Positions 1 to 8,290 of a stretch of 64,000 nucleotides of DNA are shown piece after piece. The DNA is from JBHJGM01 sp050331815 (GTDB taxonomy: Bacteria > Verrucomicrobiota > Verrucomicrobiia > Opitutales > JBHJGM01), in NCBI GenBank assembly GCA_050331815.1, contig JBHJGM010000003.1, positions 186,001-250,000 on the forward strand, written 5' to 3'. Position 1 is the first letter of the stretch, and each line of letters opens with the position of its first letter. The notes under the pieces were generated by a model. That model did no database searches, had not been told where the DNA came from, and worked only from the letters and a program-made list of their open reading frames with translations. A program made the translations under genes and the position numbers.

Positions 1-268
1 CCAGCGAGGCCAGGAAATCGAGGTCGGTGGCCAGGAACTGATTAAAGGTCAGGAAAACCCCGTCGCCAACACCGCCGCTGGTGTCGTAGTCGAGAAAGTT
101 CACGCCGCCACCGAGCGAGCCGATGTCAAAGGTGTCCGTGCCGATGGGTGCGGGAGCGAAGAAGTTGTCAGAGAGGGAGCCGTCGAACGTGTCGAGGACG
201 CTGATCTGCGCGGACGCAGCGCTGGTGGCCAAAGCCGCCACCAGACTTGGGATGAAGGTGACTTTCAT
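1..268 (-). CDS. Exported protein, N-terminal part (gene runs off the left edge)
   Basis: The minus strand is open from an ATG at 268 to the window edge (89 codons). The product starts MKVTFIPSLVAALATSAASA, a Sec signal peptide with a likely AxA-type cleavage site after residue 20. It continues with a Gly/Asp/Phe-rich extracellular-type sequence (QISVLDTFDGS, then SLGGGVNFLDYD). The opening resembles the PEP-CTERM proteins elsewhere in the window, but the C-terminus is outside the window, so the anchor cannot be confirmed. It is read divergently from the XRE regulator, and a 24-bp palindrome lies 31 bases upstream of the start. No function is assigned. Confidence 0.7.
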   Translation of the reverse strand, partial: MKVTFIPSLVAALATSAASAQISVLDTFDGSLSDNFFAPAPIGTDTFDIGSLGGGVNFLDYDTSGGVGDGVFLTFNQFLATDLDFLASL

Positions 269-298
269 TGGGATGAGTGTCTTGAGATGTAAGATGAG

Positions 299-322
299 CC
301 TGCTTTAAAATTTTAAAGCAGG
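299..322. promoter_or_regulatory. Perfect 24-bp palindrome, candidate operator
   Basis: The half-site CCTGCTTTAAAA is followed directly by its exact reverse complement, with no spacer and no mismatch. It sits between two divergent genes, 31 bases upstream of the exported-protein start (268) and 195 bases upstream of the regulator start (517). A symmetric A/T core with G/C ends suits a dimeric repressor. It lacks the T-run of a terminator in its immediate flank, although the central AAAATTTT could form a short weak stem. Operator is the preferred reading; the cognate protein is unknown. Confidence 0.45.
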
Positions 323-516
323 CAAGTGTATCTATGCATCAAACTTTAACAAATTCCGTGCCTTATGCCCCACTAGGCCAACCATTAGCCGAATTTGTTT
401 AATATTTTGTACAAAAATAGCCATTTGCTGGACGTTAGAGCCTCGGCGCGGACGAATTGCTTTAATTTGCTCAGATCGCCGTTACAGTACTGCGTTCCCT
501 AGACGGATCCCTGCAA

Positions 517-1071
517 ATGGAAATCGGCGCTCAACTCAAGGTGCTGCGCATAACGCGCGGGTTGTCCCTGCGCGCTCTTTCGAAGCGCTCGGGAGTCACC
601 GTGGGCGCGCTTTCACAGATCGAAAATAACAATTCTTCGCCCTCGGTGGGCACGCTGCGGCGGATTCTGGCGGCTCTGGATTCGAGCATGGGAGAGTTTT
701 TCTCGGCCCTGGAACACGACCGCGCGGAAAATTCCAGCGTCGTATACCGCAACACGGATTTGATGCGCGTCTCGGCCAACAACGGCCTAAATCTGTTTAC
801 CCTGCCCAGTAGTGAGGAAGCCCGGGCCATCCAGATGATTCACGAAACCTACGAGCCGGGCGCAGACACCGGCCCGGAACTGTACACCCATGACGGCGAG
901 GAATGCGGCTATTGCATCGAAGGAACCATTGAGCTGACCGTCGACGGACGCGTCGAAATGCTCTCGACGGGCGACAGCTATTACTTCAAGTCGACTCTAC
1001 CGCACCGTTTCCGCAACGTCGGTCCGAAAAAGGCGATTGTGCTCTCGGCCTGCACGCCTCCAACGTTTTAA
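517..1071 (+). CDS. XRE-family regulator with C-terminal cupin domain
   Basis: 184 residues. Residues about 5-60 form a Cro/CI-type helix-turn-helix (LSLRALSKRSGVTVGALSQIE; SSPSVGTLRRI). Residues about 105-180 form a small cupin barrel (TGPELYTHDGEECGYCIEG; STLPHRFRN). This HTH-cupin layout is shared with PuuR and similar regulators that sense small metabolites through the cupin. The gene is convergent with the RND efflux operon, whose last stop is at 1249, so it is not co-transcribed with it. The target is unknown; the palindrome at 299-322 upstream is a possible autoregulatory site (inference). Confidence 0.85.
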   Translation: MEIGAQLKVLRITRGLSLRALSKRSGVTVGALSQIENNNSSPSVGTLRRILAALDSSMGEFFSALEHDRAENSSVVYRNTDLMRVSANNGLNLFTLPSSEEARAIQMIHETYEPGADTGPELYTHDGEECGYCIEGTIELTVDGRVEMLSTGDSYYFKSTLPHRFRNVGPKKAIVLSACTPPTF

Positions 1072-1248
1072 GGCTAAACCTGCTCTAACTTTAGGTGGTG
1101 GCATGGGGCTAATGCTGCCCCGGCTTTGCCCGGCCCACTGCACGGGCGGTGAGGGCGGCTAGTGAAATTGTCCGCGCCTTGGATCTTCTTGGCACCGTAA
1201 ACCGATCGAAATGTGACTTCGGGTGGCGCGGGCGAACGCCCTGATTAT

Positions 1249-4200
1249 CTATTCCTTTATGGGGTCGCTAGCCGGTATTGGTTGCGCGCTTCCTGACTCG
1301 GCGTCAGAGCGAGGTTTGCCCAGGACAAGGCGGCGAACCAGTACGTAAAAAATGGGTGTGACAAGGAGGCCGAAAAGGGTGACGCCGAGCATGCCGCCAA
1401 AGACGGCGGTGCCGATGGATTGACGCATCTCCGAGCCGGCACCACTGGCGATCATCAGCGGGACCACCCCCAGGATAAACGCGAACGACGTCATCAGGAT
1501 GGGCCGCAGACGCAGGCGGGCGGCTTCAGTCGCAGCGTCGAAGCGGTCCTTGCCCTGTTCCTCGATCTGCTTGGCAAACTCGACGATCAGGATGGCGTTT
1601 TTCGCGGCCAGTCCGATAAGCACAACGAAGCCAACTTGAGTCAGTATGTTGTTGTCCATGCCCCGGAAGAAAACCAGCCAGATGGCACCGGTCAGGCACA
1701 GCGGCACAATCAAAATGACCGATAGCGGCAGCGACCAGTTTTCATACTGGGCCACGAGTACGAGGAAGACGAAGAGCACTGCCAGGGCGAAGACCCAGGC
1801 TCCGCCGCTGGCCTCTTTTTCCTGATAGGCGAGTTCGGTCCATTCGTAGTCCATGCCGGGCGGCAGCAAGTCGGTGGCGAGTCGCTCCATGGCCTCCAGC
1901 GATTCGCCCGTGGAGAAGCCCGGCGAAGCCGAGCCCTGAATCGCGGCGGAAGAAAAGAGGTTGTAGCGCACGTAGCGGTCGGGACCGGCCGCTTCCTCCA
2001 GCTCGACCAGCGAGGCCAGCGGCACAATCGAGCCGTCCTCGCTGCGCGTTTTCAGGCGAAAGAGATCCTCGGGCTCGTCTCGAAATTGCGCATCGGCCTG
2101 CGCGGTCACGCGGTAGGTACGCCCGAAGAGGTTCAGCTCGTTCACGAAGAGCGATCCAAGGTAGATCTGCATCGTCGAAAAAACATTATCTAGCGGGACG
2201 TCCAGGATCTTGGCCTTGCGGCGATTTACTTCGGCGAAAAATTGCGGCACGGACGAGCGATAAGGCGTGAAGGCAGCGGTCACCGCAGGCTCTTGGGTAT
2301 TGGCGGCAATTGCGAGTTGCCAGGCGGCGGCTTCCAGAGCGGCCGGACCGAGATCAGCGCGGTCGCGCAGCTGCATCTTGAAGCCACCGCCGTTGCCAAT
2401 GCCGCGCACTGAAGGCGGCGGGATGACAAAGACAAAGGCCTCCTGCAGCGCGCCCAGCTTCTGGCGCAGTTCGGCCATGATGACCTGCCCTGAGCGCCCG
2501 GTGGCAACGCGCTCTTCGAAGGGGGCAAAGACCGGAAACATGGCCGCGGAGTTGGGACTGTTGGTAAAAGTAGCTCCGTTGAAACCCGCGAAGGCGACCA
2601 CGTGTTCGATCCCTTCCACCGAGCGGGCCACCTCGACAATGTCCTTGACCACGGTATCGGTGCGCTCGAGGGAAGCGCCGTCAGGCAACTGGGCGGCGAT
2701 GATCGCGTAGCCCTGGTCCTGCTCCGGGATGAAGCCGCCGGGCACCAGCGAGAATCCGAACCAGGTCAACACGAGGATGGCAGCATAGACGACCCCGGCC
2801 GCAAGGCCCATGCGAACGGCTTTGCGCGTGAAGTAACCGTAACCCGCGGTCAGCCGGTCGAAGACCCAGTTGAAGGCGCGGAAAAACCAGCCAAAGAGCA
2901 GCATGTACACGCGCGTGAACCAGTCCGGCTTGGCGTCTTTGGCGGGCAGCAACAGGGCGCAAAGGGCCGGACTGAGCGTCAGGGATACGAGCGAGGAAAT
3001 CGTCACCGAGCCTGCAATGGTCAGGGCGAACTGCTGGTAAAACTGCCCGGTGATTCCCGGCACGAAACTGGTCGGCACAAAGATGGCGATCATAACCAGG
3101 GTGGTGGCGATGATCGCGCCGCTGACCTCTTTCATGGCGACGAAGGCGGCCTCGCGCGGGCTTTTGCCTTCCTCGATGTTACGCTGGATGTTTTCCACCA
3201 CCACGATCGCGTCGTCGACGACAATGCCGATGGCCAGGATGAGGCCAAAGAGGGTGAGGTTGTTGATCGAAAAGTCCAGCGCCCCCATGATGGCGAAGGT
3301 ACCCACCAGCGAGACCGGGATGGCCAGTAGCGGAATGAGGGCGGCGCGCCACGATTGCAAAAACACCACGATAACGATCACCACGAGAAAGACCGCTTCG
3401 TAGATGGTCTGCTCGACGGCAGCTATGGAGTCTTCGATGAATTGCGTGGGGTCGTAAATGATGCTGTAGACCAGATCGTCGGGAAACTCGGCCGACATTT
3501 CTATCATCGCCTCGCGAATGGCGGCAGCAGTTTCCAGCGCGTTGGAGCCGGGTCTTTGAAACACGGGCATGGCCAGCGAGCGAATGTCGGTCGCGTAGTT
3601 GATCACGCCGTAGTCGAGGGCGCCGAGCTCGACGCGCGCCACGTCGCGCAGCCGGACAACGGCTCCGTCCTCGCCGGTCTTCACCACAATTTCCTCAAAC
3701 TGCTCGGTCTCGGTCAGCCGGCCCAGGGTGTTGATGTTGTACTGAAAGGCGCTGCCCTCGGGCACGGGGCTCTGGCCGATGATCCCGGCCGCCACCTGGA
3801 CGTTTTGCTCGCGCAGGGCGGCCACCACGTCGTTGGGCACCATGGACAGCGAGGAGAGTTTTTCCGGGTCGAGCCAGATGCGCATGGAGTACTCGCGCGC
3901 CCCAAACAGACGCACCTCGCCCACGCCTTCGATACGCCGTAGGCGTTCGCGCACCTGCAGTATCGCGTAATTGGATACGTAAAGGTTATCGAAGGTGTTA
4001 TTGGGCGAGTACATCTGCACGACCATGAGGATGTCGGGCGAGCTCTTGTTGACCGTGACGCCGATGCGGCGGACTTCCTCGGGCAACCTCGGTTCGGCGA
4101 TGGCCACGCGGTTTTGCACCAGCACCTGCGCGGTATCTAGATCGGTGCCCAGGGCAAAGGTGATGGTCAGCGTCAGGGCCCCGTCGGCGGTCGACTGCGA

Positions 4201-4443
4201 GGACATGTAGAGCATGTTCTCCACACCGTTGATTTCCTGCTCCAGGGGCGCGGCCACGGTCTCGCCGATGGTTTCCGGGGTGGCTCCCGGGTAGCTGGCC
4301 TGGACCACGACCGTCGGGGGTGCTACCTCGGGAAACTGCGCCACGGAGAGGTTCCGGTAGGCGAGGGCGCCCAGCAGCATGATGACGATCGAAATGACGA
4401 TCGCAAAACGCGGTCGGTCGATGAAGAAGTGCGCAAGGTTCAC
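1249..4443 (-). CDS. RND multidrug efflux permease (AcrB/MexB, HAE1 type)
   Basis: 1,064 residues, normal length for the HAE1 family. The inner-membrane proton/drug antiporter is expected to form a trimer with the adaptor and outer-membrane channel encoded just upstream. The N-terminal membrane helix lies at about 12-30. TM4 carries the acidic pair D410-D411 (GIVVDDAIVVVEN), matching the proton-relay aspartates of AcrB. TM10 has the conserved Lys in GLAAKNAILIVEFA. Two large periplasmic porter loops separate TM1/2 and TM7/8. The start ATG overlaps the adaptor stop by 4 bases, indicating translational coupling. The substrate cannot be read from sequence. Confidence 0.95.
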   Translation of the reverse strand: MNLAHFFIDRPRFAIVISIVIMLLGALAYRNLSVAQFPEVAPPTVVVQASYPGATPETIGETVAAPLEQEINGVENMLYMSSQSTADGALTLTITFALGTDLDTAQVLVQNRVAIAEPRLPEEVRRIGVTVNKSSPDILMVVQMYSPNNTFDNLYVSNYAILQVRERLRRIEGVGEVRLFGAREYSMRIWLDPEKLSSLSMVPNDVVAALREQNVQVAAGIIGQSPVPEGSAFQYNINTLGRLTETEQFEEIVVKTGEDGAVVRLRDVARVELGALDYGVINYATDIRSLAMPVFQRPGSNALETAAAIREAMIEMSAEFPDDLVYSIIYDPTQFIEDSIAAVEQTIYEAVFLVVIVIVVFLQSWRAALIPLLAIPVSLVGTFAIMGALDFSINNLTLFGLILAIGIVVDDAIVVVENIQRNIEEGKSPREAAFVAMKEVSGAIIATTLVMIAIFVPTSFVPGITGQFYQQFALTIAGSVTISSLVSLTLSPALCALLLPAKDAKPDWFTRVYMLLFGWFFRAFNWVFDRLTAGYGYFTRKAVRMGLAAGVVYAAILVLTWFGFSLVPGGFIPEQDQGYAIIAAQLPDGASLERTDTVVKDIVEVARSVEGIEHVVAFAGFNGATFTNSPNSAAMFPVFAPFEERVATGRSGQVIMAELRQKLGALQEAFVFVIPPPSVRGIGNGGGFKMQLRDRADLGPAALEAAAWQLAIAANTQEPAVTAAFTPYRSSVPQFFAEVNRRKAKILDVPLDNVFSTMQIYLGSLFVNELNLFGRTYRVTAQADAQFRDEPEDLFRLKTRSEDGSIVPLASLVELEEAAGPDRYVRYNLFSSAAIQGSASPGFSTGESLEAMERLATDLLPPGMDYEWTELAYQEKEASGGAWVFALAVLFVFLVLVAQYENWSLPLSVILIVPLCLTGAIWLVFFRGMDNNILTQVGFVVLIGLAAKNAILIVEFAKQIEEQGKDRFDAATEAARLRLRPILMTSFAFILGVVPLMIASGAGSEMRQSIGTAVFGGMLGVTLFGLLVTPIFYVLVRRLVLGKPRSDAESGSAQPIPASDPIKE

Positions 4444-5585
4444 GAGCCGACCTGGCCTTCCTGCGGATTCACGGTGGCCCCGGGGCGTACGCGCTGGATG
4501 CCCTTGATGATGATCCGCTCATCGACTTGTAGTCCGGAACGCACAACGCGCAGGCCTTCGTGCAACGGACCGATCTGAATGGTGCGCCGCTCGACGGTGT
4601 TGTCCGCGCCGACCACCCACACATAACGCAGCGCCTGGTCCGAGCCGATCGCCTCATCAGGAATCAGCAGGGCTTGCCGGGCCTGCAGCTCGGGCACACG
4701 GATGCGGGCAAACAGTCCCGGGGTCAGGAACTCGTCGTCATTTTCAAAGATGGCGCGCAGGGTCAGGGTGGCGGTGTCCGCGTCGAGTTGATTGCCGGCG
4801 AAGTCGATAATGCCGCGCCGTGGGAAGTCATCCTCGTCATCCAGACCGAGCAGGGCGGGGACCTCGACTTCGTCGCTGCGCCCCGGCCGCTGCCCCTCCA
4901 TGTACAGGCGCACGTTGCGCAGCACCGCGCGTTCGTCGATCTCGAAGTAGGCGAAGATCGGGTCGTGTGGCACGATGGTTGTGAGCAGGGTCGCGTTGAG
5001 AGCTTCGCCGGTGACGAGGTTTCCGGGCGTGACCAGGTGCCGGTCGGCGATGCCCGCGATGGGCGCGGTGACCCGGGTGAAGGAAAGGTCCAACTCGGCA
5101 GACTCCAGTTCGGCCTTGGCCGCCTGCACATCGGCTTCGGCCTGCAGTGATTCGCTTTCGCGGATGTCGACCTCCTCGCGGGAGATGGCGTTGCTTTGAA
5201 TCAGCTCGTTGGCGCGGTTGAGGTTGGCCTTGGCCAGGGACAGCGCGGCCTTGGCCTGGCTCACCCGGGCCTTGCGCCGATTAACTTCCGCCTCGAACGG
5301 CCGCGGGTCGATGACGAACAGCAGCGCGCCCGCGTCGACCTTTTCGCCTTCTTCAAAATGGACCGAATCGATGTAGCCACTGACGCGCGGGCGCACGTCA
5401 ACCTGCTCAACGGCTTCGAGACGTCCGGTGTAGTCGCTGTATTCGGTAATCTCCTGCGAAAGCGGGGTGGCCACCGTCACGGTGGGCGGCGGAGGTGACG
5501 CGGGTGCCTCCTCGCCGGAGCAACCTCCAAAGAGGCACGCCAGCAAGGCACCGATGGCTGTGAGCGCAATGCGATGAATAATCAT
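4440..5585 (-). CDS. RND efflux periplasmic adaptor (membrane fusion lipoprotein)
   Basis: 381 residues from the ATG at 5585. A longer frame to 5624 exists, but 5585 is preferred because it opens a lipoprotein signal (IGALLACLFGGC, Cys22) and overlaps the upstream stop in an ATGA arrangement. Family features are the biotinyl-lipoyl half-motifs (VRPRVSGYIDSVHFEEGEKV; VTAPIAGIADRHLVTPGN), an alpha-hairpin at about 85-145, and a beta-barrel domain. It bridges the permease and the outer-membrane factor. It is the middle gene of a three-gene operon with 4-base overlaps at both joins. Confidence 0.93.
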   Translation of the reverse strand: MIIHRIALTAIGALLACLFGGCSGEEAPASPPPPTVTVATPLSQEITEYSDYTGRLEAVEQVDVRPRVSGYIDSVHFEEGEKVDAGALLFVIDPRPFEAEVNRRKARVSQAKAALSLAKANLNRANELIQSNAISREEVDIRESESLQAEADVQAAKAELESAELDLSFTRVTAPIAGIADRHLVTPGNLVTGEALNATLLTTIVPHDPIFAYFEIDERAVLRNVRLYMEGQRPGRSDEVEVPALLGLDDEDDFPRRGIIDFAGNQLDADTATLTLRAIFENDDEFLTPGLFARIRVPELQARQALLIPDEAIGSDQALRYVWVVGADNTVERRTIQIGPLHEGLRVVRSGLQVDERIIIKGIQRVRPGATVNPQEGQVGS

Positions 5586-7027
5586 GGCTGTGTGGGGGCG
5601 TATGCGGGAAGTTCGGACGACCAAGAGCCGCCTAGGGCGCGCACCAGAAGGGCCGAGTTGACAAACTCCGCGCCCATGACCTGAGCCAGCGCGCGTTCGG
5701 CGTCGAGGGCCTCGCGTTCGGCGTCCAAGGCGGTGATAAAGTCAATGACGCCGCTGCGGTATTGCTCATCGGAAACCGATTGAGCACGCCGAGCGGACTC
5801 AGCCGCGCGTTCCAGTGCGGCGCGCTGCCGCCGCAGGTGACGCCAGGCGGTGAGGGCGTCCTCAACATCGACCAGGGCTTCGAGGATCGACTGCCTGTAA
5901 AGCTCCACGGCGGACCGATACGCGGCGACGGCTTGGGCCTTATCTGCGCGAAGGCGCCCGCCTTGAAAAATGGGCAAGGATACGGAAGGCCCGAAGCTGT
6001 AAAAATTGGAGGCCGACTCAAACCAGTCCTCCGCTTCGAAGGCCGCGTAGCCGACCTCGCCGCTCAGGGCGAAGCGCGGAAAGAAGTTGGCGGTGGCCAC
6101 ACCGACCAGCGCATTGGCCCGCACCAAATCCTGCTCGGCCTGGCGGATGTCGGGCCGACGCCGCAACAGCTCCGAGGGAAGTCCTGAGGGAATCTCCGGG
6201 GCAGCGCCGCTCATCAGGCGCGGCTCGATGCTGAAGGTGGAGGCCGCCTGGCCCAGCAGCAGTGCGAGGGCATGGATCAACTGGTCGCGCTCCAGTTCTA
6301 GGCCGGCGAGATCGGACTCGGAAAAAGCCAGCAGCGTTTCGGCCTGAGCCACGTCCAGGTCGCTCACAAAACCACCCCGGAAGCGTTCGCGCACGATGTC
6401 CAGCGACTCGCTACGCGTTTGCACGCTGCCCTCTACCGCGGCAGTCTCCAACAGATTGGCCTGCAGCAGAAAGTAAGTCGCGGCCACTTCGGTTTCGATG
6501 AACAGCAGCAGGTCCAGATAGGCTTCTTCAACGGCGCGGGCATCGGCTTCGGCGGCCTCGACCAGACGGCGCACGCGGCCAAAAACGTCCAGTTCCCAGC
6601 CTGCAAGGGCGGATGCCGAGAACAAATCCTCGGCTTCGGTCTGGCCGAAACCGGTTTGCGAGGAATCCTCAAAGCGCGTGTAGCTGCCCCCGACGTCAAT
6701 TTGCGGCAGGGCTTCCGAACGCTCGCTGCGGATAAGCGCACGCGCCTGCAGGGTTTGAAAATAGAGGGACGCCAGAGAGCGATTGTTGGCCGAGGCACGC
6801 CGGATCAGATCCTCAAGGACCGGATCCTGAAACACACCGTACCAGGCCTCATCCAGTGGTTTGCCGCCTATGGGCTGATAGGAATAGGCCGCTGGTACAA
6901 TGACTTCGGGGCGCTCGTAGTCAGGTCCCAGTTTGCAGCCGGTCAGGCACAGGCTGAGCCAGGCTGTGGACGTCAACAGTCGACGAAAAAAATGGACCCG
7001 CTTGCGGGGAAACACGTTTGGGGACAT
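5582..7027 (-). CDS. Outer-membrane efflux channel lipoprotein (NodT/OprM family)
   Basis: 481 residues. The signal peptide ends in a lipobox (LCLTGC, Cys31) followed by KLGPDYERPEV, the hallmark N-terminus of NodT/OprM channels. Two repeated coiled-coil/beta halves are expected; RRRPDIRQAEQDLVRANA and NFFPRFALSGEVGY match the conserved second-half entry. It is the first gene of the operon, so its promoter should lie just upstream of 7027, where a dyad is present at 7070-7091. It forms the trimeric exit duct of the pump. Confidence 0.93.
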   Translation of the reverse strand: MSPNVFPRKRVHFFRRLLTSTAWLSLCLTGCKLGPDYERPEVIVPAAYSYQPIGGKPLDEAWYGVFQDPVLEDLIRRASANNRSLASLYFQTLQARALIRSERSEALPQIDVGGSYTRFEDSSQTGFGQTEAEDLFSASALAGWELDVFGRVRRLVEAAEADARAVEEAYLDLLLFIETEVAATYFLLQANLLETAAVEGSVQTRSESLDIVRERFRGGFVSDLDVAQAETLLAFSESDLAGLELERDQLIHALALLLGQAASTFSIEPRLMSGAAPEIPSGLPSELLRRRPDIRQAEQDLVRANALVGVATANFFPRFALSGEVGYAAFEAEDWFESASNFYSFGPSVSLPIFQGGRLRADKAQAVAAYRSAVELYRQSILEALVDVEDALTAWRHLRRQRAALERAAESARRAQSVSDEQYRSGVIDFITALDAEREALDAERALAQVMGAEFVNSALLVRALGGSWSSELPAYAPTQP

Positions 7028-7337
7028 GGGAGGTGGCGACCTTGGAAGGCCAGAATGATCGCCGCCGATCAGGTTGCAAGGTTGAAACCTGTACTGGAAT
7101 GCATCGCTCGACGCAGGTAGCCGAGCGTCGCAAACACAGGCTTTGGGGGCAGGGCCAATCCGCGTGCCCGCAGCTTTCGCAAGCCCGTCCAGGCGCTGCC
7201 ACTAGTTGCCGCCAAAATTTTCTATCCAGCGACTCGGCGGATGCGAAATGCGTGACAGCTTTGCGCGTTCTGAAGCTGAGACGACCCAGTCAGATTTTCG
7301 TCGTTACGGACTCAGCCGGCTTCGTGGCGAGCCGTGC
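7028..7337. other. Intergenic region, upstream of the RND operon and downstream of the DNRLRE gene
   Basis: About 310 bases between two minus-strand genes. No convincing coding frame was found: the short open frames here are Arg/Cys/Ser-rich and lack family features. It should hold the efflux operon promoter. The only structured element noticed is the dyad at 7070-7091. Confidence 0.5.
7070..7091. promoter_or_regulatory. Inverted repeat upstream of the RND operon, candidate operator
   Basis: CAGGTT at 7070-7075 is mirrored by AACCTG at 7086-7091. A tighter nested palindrome, AGGTTGAAACCT, covers 7079-7090. The site lies 43-64 bases upstream of the outer-membrane factor ATG, where a repressor of the pump could act. 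No adjacent TetR or MarR gene is present, so the cognate regulator is unknown. Confidence 0.35.
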
Positions 7338-8129
7338 TTAACTCCAAGGCATCCGGCGTACATACCTGCGCAGCAGGGTCACCGCTAGGGCAGCCGCCCC
7401 CAGTCCCGCGGCGATGCCGGCGGGCTCCGGCACCTTGATGGTAAGGTTCAGCCGAGGCCGGTCGCGCGGATCGTTGCCGAATTTTCCGGTGGCAAAGGAA
7501 TCGAAGTCCACGCCGTTGTTGCCGGTGGGCACAAAGACAACGCCGTTATTGGGATCGCCCGCGAACCAGCGTTGTACGATCTCGGTGACGTCGATGGACA
7601 CCTTGTCGCCGCCGCCGTCGACGGTAATGGCACCGCCGACGGTTTCGGTACCAACGTTCACACCGTCGTTGGCGCTGGTGCCAAAATTATTCCAGGTTGC
7701 GGTGTTGCCACTCCAGTCGAAGCCCCCGGCTACCTGGTACAAAAGCAGATCGTCCCCCCCATTATCGATGTCGATGAAGAGTTCCGCGCTGTGAATGGTG
7801 GCAAAATCGGGCAGGACATCGAAAATGTCGCTGAAGCGCAGAACCGCCTGGGTCTCGTTGCCGCTGCCACCCGGCTCGTCGCCATCGACGGTGAATTCCG
7901 GCCCGTCGCTGCTGTCGTCACCGCTACGGAAGTTAAAATTCGGAAACGCCTCGGCGAGGTTCACGCCGTCGGTGCCGGCGTAGGTGGTTCCAATCGGGCC
8001 GACCGGAACCCCGTCTATGCGCAGGCGCGTGCCCTCAATGAAGGTGTAAACAATCTGGGCATCGGCAGTGGCTGCCGCGATAAAACTAGCCAAAAGCGAC
8101 GCCGTGCATCGCATACGGAAGGATGACAT
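7338..8129 (-). CDS. Exported DNRLRE-type PEP-CTERM protein
   Basis: 263 residues. An N-terminal signal peptide (CTASLLASFIAAATADAQ) leads into a beta-sandwich with the DNRLRE-style segment VTEIVQRWFAGDPNNGVVF and a final DPRDRPRLNLTI strand. The C-terminus is a textbook PEP-CTERM sorting signal: VPEP, a hydrophobic helix, then an RRYVRR basic end. Such proteins are expected to be processed by an exosortase and attached at the cell surface; no exosortase gene is in this window. DNRLRE-type domains occur in large surface or matrix proteins. An alternative start at 8114 (internal Met6) gives a more compact signal peptide. Confidence 0.85.
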   Translation of the reverse strand: MSSFRMRCTASLLASFIAAATADAQIVYTFIEGTRLRIDGVPVGPIGTTYAGTDGVNLAEAFPNFNFRSGDDSSDGPEFTVDGDEPGGSGNETQAVLRFSDIFDVLPDFATIHSAELFIDIDNGGDDLLLYQVAGGFDWSGNTATWNNFGTSANDGVNVGTETVGGAITVDGGGDKVSIDVTEIVQRWFAGDPNNGVVFVPTGNNGVDFDSFATGKFGNDPRDRPRLNLTIKVPEPAGIAAGLGAAALAVTLLRRYVRRMPWS

Positions 8130-8290
8130 GAGGAATGGGATGATTGACGGGGTAGGGTGTTAGATGGTGGTATCTCAGCTTTTCCCCGATCTGAAAAGAA
8201 GAAAATAGCATGATCTATCATGCATGCTAGCAAAAAAGCCTGGCGAGCCAAGCCGTTCAGGATTCGGAAGGCCGGCAGCGCGTATAAGCG

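Noticed and set aside
1105..1121. GGGGC-taatgct-GCCCC hairpin between the XRE gene and the RND operon as a terminator
   Set aside because: Only a 5-bp stem and no T-run on either strand; too weak to call.
2602..3330. Plus-strand open frame opposite the RND permease
   Set aside because: Antisense to a conserved permease region, rich in Asp/His/Gly/Arg; shadow.
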